Notes under the pieces: generated by a model
Databases searched by the model: none
Seen by the model: the letters and a program-made list of their open reading frames with translations, nothing else
Told to the model about the DNA's origin: nothing
In this document: positions 10,517 through 17,245 of the stretch, in pieces
Layout: the number at the start of each line of letters is the position of its first letter
Numbering within the stretch: the stretch's first letter is position 1
Origin: Pinguiococcus pyrenoidosus
Lineage: Eukaryota > Sar > Pinguiophyceae > Pinguiochrysidales > Pinguiochrysidaceae
Direction of reading: 5' to 3'
DNA: 17,500 bases
NCBI GenBank assembly: GCA_019677205.1
Contig: JAAMXY010000338.1
Location: 1 to 17,500 of the forward strand
Translations under genes and position numbers: made by a program

Positions 10517-10552
10517 TCTCTGCATCTCTGCATCTCTGCATCTCTGCATCTC
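10517..10552 (+). repeat. Octamer tandem repeat TCTCTGCA (4.5 copies)
   Basis: Four perfect copies of TCTCTGCA from 10517 to 10548, followed by half a copy (TCTC). It starts 113 bases after the methionine synthase stop, so is probably in its 3' UTR. Typical of polymerase slippage. Confidence 0.9.
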
Positions 10553-10578
10553 ATGGGTTGATTGGGGTTGGGTTGGTC

Positions 10579-10600
10579 GACCATCGCGTGAGCGGTGGTC
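10579..10600 (+). other. 9-bp hairpin with a GUGA tetraloop
   Basis: GACCATCGC, loop GTGA, GCGGTGGTC. As RNA all nine pairs form, one of them a U-G wobble, closed by a C-G pair under a GNRA-type loop. It lies about 175 bases after the methionine synthase stop. On the complementary strand the wobble becomes an A-C mismatch, so the plus-strand RNA is the better folder. Confidence 0.5.
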
Positions 10601-10642
10601 TGTGCATTTTTGGCTACTGTGTGATACCACTTCTGTTGTGGT

Positions 10643-10696
10643 GGGGCTAGGGCGAACGGGGCGTAGCAGGGCGGGGCGGGGCGAGGCGGGATAGGG
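10643..10696 (+). other. G-quadruplex-forming motif
   Basis: Eight runs of three or four G separated by 1-7 bases in 54 bases, including GGGCGGGGCGGGG. This far exceeds the usual G3+N1-7 pattern. It is G-rich on the coding strand of methionine synthase, so would be G-rich in any read-through RNA. Confidence 0.7.
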
Positions 10697-11497
10697 TGGT
10701 GAGAAACGGTAGACTCCGGGTCCAGTGGTGATATCGGGTGCTGTTGAGAAAGGGCGGCCATTCATCGGTGGGGAACGTGGACGGATGGATGGGATATGTG
10801 TGAAGGGGAAAAAAAGGGGGCAAGAACGAAGAAGTCTGCTACCGAACGCCATCTGAAAAGGGATCAAGAATACCAAGGAGTCGCGCTGGGATGTTGCGTC
10901 AATCGATCAATCATCACAAAAGAAAGAAGAAGCGAAGTCTTCTCATCTGTCTCTCTCCTCCGCATGATTGACGTGCGTGGTTGCCTCCCTCCGGAGGACG
11001 ACGACGTTGCGAGGCTCGTTTCATCCGGTGCCTCCCAACGCCAGGATCTCTTCTCTCCCCCGCTTCGGACAGCTTGCGAAACCACTGCCTGAGTGCCAAG
11101 TATCTTCGCGACGGTCGCAAGCGACGGCTCGGGCGTCACGAACAACGGCGCCTGAGCTTGTTCATTCCAGAGAAGACGAAGCATCGATATAAGAAGTGCC
11201 GAGGAGGCGACGAGCTCTGTCCAGCATCCTCATTCGCCAAGAGCTCCAATGGACCTGTCCTGTGGCCAATCCCTGCTCTCCATCGGACAAGCCCGCAAGC
11301 AACGATTGGTCTGCTGCTCCGTCCGTCTGTCATCCCTTCGCGCGATCCAAACCAAACTCCCGCCTTTCTCGCCGTTTGAGTTTCTTGGCGCTCCGAAAAC
11401 GCCACTGTTCTGCCTTTCAACTCCGTCGCTTTCTGTCTTGCAAGACACCATCTGAATGGACACACGTCTCAAGGCTTCGGAAGACTAGTGCAACGCG

Positions 11498-11531
11498 TCT
11501 GTACGAAGACGCGCGCGCGTCTTCGTACAGA
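11498..11531. repeat. Perfect 34-bp palindrome
   Basis: The left arm TCTGTACGAAGACGCGC is followed directly by its exact reverse complement, with no spacer. The centre is an alternating CG run. Symmetry ends exactly at 11498/11531. It lies about 270 bases before the proposed NB-ARC/TPR start. Part of one arm (CTTCGTACAG) recurs near 11614-11623. Confidence 0.9.
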
Positions 11532-11756
11532 TTCTGAGCTCTTTCGGTTGTATCTTTTTCGCTTTGCTTTGGGCTCTCTGGCTGCACTACTCCTTTGGAA
11601 GCGCCACAACGAGCTTCGTACAGCTTCGCAACGCTTCGTCGAGCATGTTGCCAGGTAGCCGGAAGACTCGCTGGAGAGTGCAGCATGCTCGGGAGACGCT
11701 GTGGTAAATCTTCGGACACTTCTCAAAGATACACAGACTCTTGCGGAGAGTCTCTA

Positions 11757-11797
11757 CAAACAAACAAAGCAAAAAAGAAACAAACAAACAAACAAAC
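11757..11797 (+). promoter_or_regulatory. A-rich leader with (AAAC)n repeats before the NB-ARC/TPR start
   Basis: Nearly G/T-free A/C tract ending CAAACAAACAAACAAACG directly before the ATG at 11799. Such unstructured leaders are common in efficiently translated 5' UTRs. It would encode a Lys/Gln/Thr run if translation began at the in-frame ATG at 11685, which makes 11799 the better start. Confidence 0.5.
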
Positions 11798-11798
11798 G

Positions 11799-14700
11799 AT
11801 GAGCGCTCCGCCACCAAGGCACTTACCGCGCCCTCGGCGTCGTCACAATCTCAAGATGGCCGCTGAGCTCGTGGGACGTGACGAGGTGCTTGGTGATATC
11901 ACCCAAAGCCTTGAAGAGCCCGGAATGATGATTTGTATTCACGGCGCAGCGGGAGTTGGCAAGTCGTCCTGCGCTGAGCAAGCTGCGAGAGCATTTCTTC
12001 ACAAGGATGTCGAGCGCCGCTTCGCCTGGGTTCTGGCTTCGGAGACCGAGGACAGCCTGAAGCAGTCGTACCTTGAGGCCTTGTCCGCTCTCAATGCCTC
12101 AATTGACTTGGAGGAGCATCCCGCAACGCAAAGCGTTGCGGAAAGCCTGTGTGACGTTCTTTCCCACGTCAACCTGGACTGGCTCCTGGTCTTCGACAAT
12201 GTGCCGGACGACGGGCCTGAGCGCTTCAAGGAGTGGTTCCCGGCTAGTGCTAGAGATCTTGGCTCGGGTCGTATATTGTTCACGACAAGCTCTTCGCGTC
12301 TTACAGGCGAGGAGCTTTACGGAGGAGAACGGATTCAGCAGGTACCGTTGGGGCCCTTGGATGTCGAGGAGGGCGCTGTGATGCTTCGTATGAATCACAC
12401 AAAGCCCTCAGATGAAGAGGTACAAGCCGGCATAAAGCTGTCTCAAATGTTTGGCGGTCTTCCGCTTGCGCTGTGCGTGGTCAGACAGGTCGCTCGAGCG
12501 AGATATGATGGCGATCGTCCATTGGAGCAGTACCTCGAAAACCACGAGGCCCGAGGTCTTGGCCAGCGTGAGGCAAAAGACGAGATCAACGATGCTCTTC
12601 GGGAGCCTTTCCTGCTGATTCAGGATACGGATGGCGTCGATTCTACAGCATGGCTGCTCCTGTCGGTACTTCCCTGCTTCTCGCCTGACCATCTTCCGAG
12701 TTCGCTGCTGCTGAGCTGCGCGAACGACGACGAGGCTGCCGCCCGTCGCCTTGTGGACGTGGGCATTCTGCTGAAGGACCAGGAGAGTGGCAACAACGAA
12801 GATGTGTATTATTCGATTCATCGCCTGCTCCATCAATGCTCTCGGGAGATGATCGAGGTGAGGATTGAGCATGCAGTCAGTCAGATGGCTCTTCGAATGT
12901 CTGCTTTCGACGAATCCGACTCTCGGACGTGGAAGATCATGCGAGATCTGGTGCTTCATGCTGCACATCTCTGCGAAGTTGTACAGAGTGCAGCAAGCGA
13001 TGCGCCTGAGAGCGAGGGAGTCAAGCAGCAGCTGTGTCGGGGTGTGCTGCTCTTGATGAGCTCACACTTTCGATGCGTCTCTGACCTCCCGAGGGCTCTT
13101 CATTGGTCGATGACGTGCTTGAAGCTTCAGCAAGATATTAACGGCCCAGACGCATGCAATGCGGACATGGCGAGAACACTGATTGGTCTAGCAAACGTCA
13201 TGGCGGACATGCAGGACTTGGAGGGGGCTCAGGAGCTGTACGAGCAGGCGTTGGATATGCTGTCCAATGTGTACGGTCCGGACGCCAAGAATGTAGACAT
13301 CGCGAACGCTCTGCACAATCTCGCAAAGGTGGTGGGTGACCTGGACGACGTGGACAGCGCTCTCGAGCTCTACGAGCAGGCGTTGGATATGAAGCGCATC
13401 GTGTACGGTCCCGACGCCGAGAACACGGACATCATCATGACTGTGAACAGGCTTGCGAATGTCCGGTGGATCGCGCAGGATCTGGACGAAGCTCGGGAGC
13501 TTTATGAGCAGGCCTTGGATATGCAACGCAGCGTGTATGGTCCCGATGCAAAGAGCTCAAGCATCGCCATGACGATGAACAATCTAGGCCTCGTCAAGGC
13601 TGGTCTGCAGGACTTGGATGGCGCCAGGCATCTGTACGAGCAAGCGTTGGACATGAAGCGTAGCGTGTACGGCGCAGACGTCAGCAATGTGGACATCGCC
13701 ATGACCCTGAACAACCTAGCAAGCGTGACGCATGCAATGAAGGATGTGGACAGCGCTCGGGAGCTGTATGAGCAGGCGTTGGACATGTTTCGCACCGTGT
13801 ACGGCCCTGATGCCAACAGCATAGACGTCGCAAAGATCATGAACAATCTTGGCTTAGTCAAGGCGGATCTTCAGGATCTGAAGGGTGCTAGGGAACTGTA
13901 TGAACAGGCGTTGGACACGAAGTACGACGTGTACGGTCCCGGGGCCAAGAACATATCCATCGCGAGTACCCTGAACAATCTCGCTGGCGTCAAATATGCA
14001 ATGCAGGATCTAGACGGCGCTCGACAGTTGTTCGAGCAAGTGCTCGACATTCAGCGCCGCGTGTACGGTTCTGACGCCAGAAATGCAGGCATTGCCATGA
14101 CGCTGAACAATCTTGGCTCCGTCATGCGTGAAATGCAGGATCTGCACGGCGCTTGGCAGCGGCACGATCAGGCGTTGGAGATGCAGCGCAGCGTCTACGG
14201 CCCCCATGCAAAGAACGCAGACGTAACGGGTACCATGACCAATCTCGCACGAGTCAAATATGCAATGCAGGATCTCGACGGGGCTCAGGAGGTATTCGAG
14301 CAGGCGCTGGACCTGTATCGCAGCGTATTTGGGACCTATGCGAAGAATGCAGGCATCGCGAAGACGCTGGACGGTCTTGGTCTTGTCAAGCGTGATGTCG
14401 CGGATCTGGACGGCGCCGAGCGCCTGCTCGAGCAAGCAATGAGCATGAAGCGAGCTGTCTACGGGGCAAACGCTGAGAACTTGGATATCTCACAGACCAC
14501 GGACGGACTCGCAAGCGTAAGAAGAGCTAAGCGGGATGTGGACGGGGCTAAGGAGCTGTACGAAAAGGCTTTGCTGATCAAAAGAAGCGTTTATGGCCAC
14601 GACGCCAAGAATGCAGATGTCGCGAGAACGCTAGATGGACTCGGCTTCACTGAGAGGGACTCACGGAATCTTGACCCCGCTCAGCATCTGTTTGAGCAGT

Positions 14701-15038
14701 CTCTGGATGTGAAGCGTAGCGTCTATGGTGCCGATGCGAAGAATGCAGACCTTGCGAAGACCATCGACGGCCTGGCGAGTGTGAAGTACGCAAAGCGGGA
14801 CCTGGACGGCGCAATACGGCTGTACGAGCTGGCGCTGGATATGAAGCGCAGCGTGTACGGCCAAGATGCGAAAAATGCAGACATCGATCAGACGCGAAGG
14901 GGCTTGGAAAGGATCAATGGGGAAAGCTCCGGGCGGCTGTGGTCTGTCTGGGTGATGAGCGGGATTGTTGCCCTGATTGCGACGCTCTTGTGTGCTATCT
15001 GGTCGTACACAGGCGCGCCGAGCTTAGCAGAGCGCTAG
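11799..15038 (+). CDS. NLR-like STAND protein: NB-ARC, 13 TPRs, C-terminal membrane anchor
   Basis: Intronless, 1079 residues. The N-terminus is short and basic, then the NB-ARC ATPase begins at MAAELVGRDE: Walker A GAAGVGKS (49-56), Walker B WLLVFDN (D133), sensor-like GRILFTTSS (~157-165), GLPL motif GGLPLALC (~219) and a winged-helix motif with H341 (SIHRLLHQ), which stands where MHD is in plant NLRs. From residue 454 come 13 regular 44-residue kinesin-light-chain-type TPRs (consensus LYEQALDMKRSVYGPDAKNAD), with a partial unit on each side. The last 35 residues hold one hydrophobic helix (WVMSGIVALIATLLCAIW) and a short tail, as in tail-anchored proteins. STAND proteins act as nucleotide-driven switches that oligomerise when the repeat sensor meets its trigger. 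No N-terminal effector domain (TIR, CARD, DD) is seen. Alternative in-frame starts are 11685 and 11856. Ligand and output are unknown. Confidence 0.88.
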   Translation: MSAPPPRHLPRPRRRHNLKMAAELVGRDEVLGDITQSLEEPGMMICIHGAAGVGKSSCAEQAARAFLHKDVERRFAWVLASETEDSLKQSYLEALSALNASIDLEEHPATQSVAESLCDVLSHVNLDWLLVFDNVPDDGPERFKEWFPASARDLGSGRILFTTSSSRLTGEELYGGERIQQVPLGPLDVEEGAVMLRMNHTKPSDEEVQAGIKLSQMFGGLPLALCVVRQVARARYDGDRPLEQYLENHEARGLGQREAKDEINDALREPFLLIQDTDGVDSTAWLLLSVLPCFSPDHLPSSLLLSCANDDEAAARRLVDVGILLKDQESGNNEDVYYSIHRLLHQCSREMIEVRIEHAVSQMALRMSAFDESDSRTWKIMRDLVLHAAHLCEVVQSAASDAPESEGVKQQLCRGVLLLMSSHFRCVSDLPRALHWSMTCLKLQQDINGPDACNADMARTLIGLANVMADMQDLEGAQELYEQALDMLSNVYGPDAKNVDIANALHNLAKVVGDLDDVDSALELYEQALDMKRIVYGPDAENTDIIMTVNRLANVRWIAQDLDEARELYEQALDMQRSVYGPDAKSSSIAMTMNNLGLVKAGLQDLDGARHLYEQALDMKRSVYGADVSNVDIAMTLNNLASVTHAMKDVDSARELYEQALDMFRTVYGPDANSIDVAKIMNNLGLVKADLQDLKGARELYEQALDTKYDVYGPGAKNISIASTLNNLAGVKYAMQDLDGARQLFEQVLDIQRRVYGSDARNAGIAMTLNNLGSVMREMQDLHGAWQRHDQALEMQRSVYGPHAKNADVTGTMTNLARVKYAMQDLDGAQEVFEQALDLYRSVFGTYAKNAGIAKTLDGLGLVKRDVADLDGAERLLEQAMSMKRAVYGANAENLDISQTTDGLASVRRAKRDVDGAKELYEKALLIKRSVYGHDAKNADVARTLDGLGFTERDSRNLDPAQHLFEQSLDVKRSVYGADAKNADLAKTIDGLASVKYAKRDLDGAIRLYELALDMKRSVYGQDAKNADIDQTRRGLERINGESSGRLWSVWVMSGIVALIATLLCAIWSYTGAPSLAER
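13158..14873 (+). repeat. 13 tandem 132-bp TPR-encoding repeats
   Basis: Unit boundaries are set by the NAD codons that open each repeat; the period is exactly 132 bp with no indels across all 13 units. From unit 4 on, units alternate between LG and LA at the same helix position. Units 1-9 mostly carry NNL or NL, whereas units 10-13 carry DGL, indicating at least two expansion phases. A 23-base identity recurs at 13989-14011 and 14253-14275, exactly two units apart. Confidence 0.9.
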
Positions 15039-15224
15039 GCGGCTTCGGCAGCTTGGAGAAGTGGATCCCTATGATGAAGAAAATTGAGAAGGTTCTGGTC
15101 ACAGCGTCAAGGCAGCAGCTTTGTGTGGCGGAGTCTCTTGCGCTCCAGGAGCAGGACTGCAAAACCCGCGACATTCGACACAGGAAGGCATTTTTGCATT
15201 AATCTCTTCTTACAGCATGCTCTA

Positions 15225-17009
15225 CTACGGCATGGGAATATCGACGGTTGCTTGCTGGCCCACAAAAGCGGTCGGGTGCTTCATGACGAGCTCGCGAAGA
15301 ATCTCGGGGTTCTCCCCAAACTCCCCCATTTCGACTCCTTCGTAGCGTTCTTCATCTTTGTGCGCCGTCTCACTGGTTTCGTTCATTTTTTCGTCTTCGT
15401 TGTCGTTCCGAGATTGCACTTTTGGAAGCCATTTCGGCCGTGCATTGGGACTGCCGATCGACGCGCGGCCCAAGATCATCGACGGCTCGACGACTATTCT
15501 CGCGTAGATCAACGGATTGGCTCCGACTGCTTCGGTGGAGCCGTGCCAGGGAGCATGCAACGCCTCGCCGGCTATGCTGATCATGTCGTCAACGTAATTC
15601 TCCCGATCGCAGCTGGACGGAACTACCATGGGCAGCACGACCACGGCCTTCTTGAAGGCTTCGTACCCTTTGCGAGCAAGGAGCTTCTTGGAGGCGTCTG
15701 CGATCTCGGAAATCACGTTGTTGTGCATCATCAAGGTGAACGTCGCCCTCACCAGCGCTCCGGGGGCCTCGCCAACATGCTCCAGGCCAATCTGAACGCG
15801 GAGTTTGGAGTCAGCAACGCACCCCTCACGAACGATTCTTCCCGGCTCCGACCCTTCCGCTGTTCCCTCTGTCTCCGTGCCGTTGGATCGAGCCACAAGC
15901 TTTGACAACGGCATCAAAAGATTCTGCCGCGCTCGGGAAGCACGAAGCCCTTACTCACCTCTCGGATCACATGCTCGTGGAGGAGCTCCCCAAACGACCG
16001 CATCGTTCCTGGTATGGGGCGGCCAGATCCCGCGATGACAAGGACGTGCTGGCCGTCTGGGTCGTCCTCCTTCGCTTTCCGCAGCAAGGCCGCCACGATG
16101 CGCACGGTAGTCTCGTGAAGCTCCTCGGGCAGCCTATCGAGCTTCTCGCCAAGCAGGAGCATGAGGGTCGGCATGTTGGCTGTCGCTTCCTGCGTGGCAC
16201 GACCAATGGTTCGCGTTAGCGGCCATAGCGGCCACCGCGTCGATCGATGTCCAGCCTGATGACGCCACCTGCATCTCCGTCTCTTGAGCGGACATGAAAG
16301 ACAGCACGGTACTCTTGCAAAGGCCCCAGACCCGCGTGTCTTCGGGCGCGCTTGGCGCCAACGGCGACGCATCCGTCAGGTATCCTCGCAAGAGCGTCTC
16401 CACGTCCGCCCGGAAGCTCCTGTCGGGTTTCCGGGGGCAGACCACAAGCAAGTTCTCGAAGACGCCGTACTTTTTGCGCCGCAAGACGCCCTGGACGAAC
16501 GAGAAGATCTCCGCAATCGTCATCGAATCCGCACCGCCAACAGCGTGCGCCCCTTCCACAAGCGCCTGCGCGTCCGGAGAGCTCTGGAAGATGTTGGATA
16601 GGCCGATGCTGCTGATGGTCTCTCCAAAGACGCGATGACCTTTGCCGGTGGCCACAAAAAGATACACTTTTTGGCGCCCAAAACAAAAACTCTCAGCACT
16701 TTGGGCGCCAAAGATACTCGTTGCTTTCTGCGGAACGCACAGCACTCGTGAGTGGAAACCCACTACTGTACCTCTCTTGGACGACTGGGACGCCGCAGGA
16801 TGCACCACTTCTTCCTTGTCCGCAGCCAACGCCATGCTGTCGCCGTCCGCGTCTTGCTGAGCGCCACAAGGCTGCGCCGCATAATCGCTGTTCAGCGAAG
16901 TCGCGCGCACGGTGGAGATCGCGCGACACACCGTGGCCACCATCGCGGCCCGGATGGCGTCCGGCGCGCTGTCCAAGGTCTGCGCGAGGGCGAGGACCAC
17001 GGTCGCCAT
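15225..17009 (-). CDS. Unrecognised protein with two diverged copies of one domain (3 exons)
   Basis: Exons 16269-17009, 15959-16189 and 15225-15899 give 548 residues; all junctions are phase 0. The ATG at 17009 has a strong context (ACCATGG). I recognise no family. Two internal repeats are visible: residues 1-31 align gap-free with 253-283 (shared MxT, L.L...LD..P, V..V; 9 identities), and 164-192 align gap-free with 386-414 (IxEI, LxRKxYxxF, VVxP; 11 identities). A glycine-rich strand-like piece follows the first motif in each copy (LFVATGKG and VLVIAGSG). The protein ends in a charged, Glu/Asn-rich stretch and a short tail. No signal peptide, membrane helix or catalytic motif is evident. 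It converges with the NB-ARC/TPR gene (186 bp between stops) and diverges from the F-box-like gene. An additional 105-bp in-frame intron at 16667-16771 is possible. Confidence 0.7.
15900..15958 (-). other. Intron 2 of the duplicated-domain gene
   Basis: Minus-strand GAG|GTGAGT donor, a consensus match, and TTGTCAAAG acceptor, 59 bp, phase 0. It joins ...LLHEHVIRE to LVARSNGTETEG. A closer AG would give a 35-bp intron, which is too short. Confidence 0.7.
16190..16268 (-). other. Intron 1 of the duplicated-domain gene
   Basis: Minus-strand CAG|GTGGCG donor and CCACGCAG acceptor, 79 bp, phase 0, with a CTAAC branch-like site about 28 bases before the acceptor. It joins ...MSAQETEMQ to EATANMPTLMLLL, placing the intron at the start of the second domain copy. 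Confidence 0.65.
16667..16771 (-). other. Possible optional in-frame intron containing mirrored TTTGGCGCC elements
   Basis: Minus-strand donor G|GTACAG and acceptor GCCAAAAAG, 105 bp, phase 1 on both sides, no internal stop. Retaining it adds 35 residues; removing it joins SQSSKR to VYLFVATGKG. Two elements, 16669-16683 and 16700-16713, are reverse complements of each other (TTTGGGCGCCAAA type). Splicing is uncertain. Confidence 0.3.
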
Positions 17010-17245
17010 GGTCCAGCTCGTCCGAGCGGCGGTTTTGGCGCCAAAACGCGCCGTTCAAACGCACTGGGCGATGGAACTCAAACGGCCACTTGTGACGGAT
17101 GGACACGCGGCGGGCTCCTGGGGAGTACCGACTGAGGGAGTACCAATCTGAAACGCATGGAAGTTCCAATTGGTTCTTCGCGAGAAAGAGAAAACGCCTG
17201 CGTATCTCAGCTGTGATAGGGCGGCACAAGACGCGCGGCGCCGCA
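17010..17245. promoter_or_regulatory. Compact bidirectional promoter
   Basis: Only 236 bp separate the divergent ATGs at 17009 (-) and 17246 (+). It contains the palindrome at 17033-17046, a CCAATTGG (17166-17173) that reads as a CCAAT box on both strands, a second CCAAT at 17143-17147, and a GGGAGTACC direct repeat at 17121-17129 and 17136-17144. No TATA box is evident. Confidence 0.45.
17033..17046. promoter_or_regulatory. Perfect palindrome TTTTGGCGCCAAAA (E2F/DP-like)
   Basis: A 14-bp perfect palindrome 23 bases upstream of the minus-strand ATG. Each half, TTTTGGCGC, fits the E2F/DP consensus TTTSSCGC. Related sequences occur at 151-161, 176-189 (TTTTGGCGGGAAAC), 551-560, 5844-5853 and 16669-16713. 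Factor identity is inferred only from resemblance. Confidence 0.4.

Larger units (their letters stand above)
10405..11798. other. Long intergenic region between methionine synthase and the NB-ARC/TPR gene
   Basis: About 1.4 kb with no gene I can support; frames on both strands are short or of low-complexity composition (Pro/Ser/Arg-rich). It should hold the methionine synthase 3' UTR and the NB-ARC/TPR promoter. Notable non-coding structures are annotated separately. An ATATAAG TATA-like stretch lies near 11186-11192. Confidence 0.5.

Noticed and set aside
10500-10700. Cobalamin riboswitch controlling methionine synthase
   Set aside because: The structures lie downstream of the gene and no B12-box-like sequence is visible.
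10385-11465. Several 80-160 codon frames on both strands between methionine synthase and the NB-ARC/TPR gene
   Set aside because: Low-complexity Pro/Ser/Arg composition, mutual overlap, and dependence on the octamer repeat; no family signature.
11494-11640. Inverted-repeat transposon bounded by the CTTCGTACAG arms
   Set aside because: The copy at 11614-11623 is short and in one orientation, with no target-site duplication and no transposase.
11595-11798. Upstream extension of the NB-ARC/TPR frame
   Set aside because: No ATG before 11685, and the extension ends in a Lys/Gln/Thr run from an AAAC repeat that looks like a 5' leader. The ATG at 11685 is not fully excluded.
15805-17151. Plus-strand frames across the duplicated-domain gene
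   Set aside because: They overlap each other and the spliced minus-strand model, which has matching intron phases and internal protein repeats.
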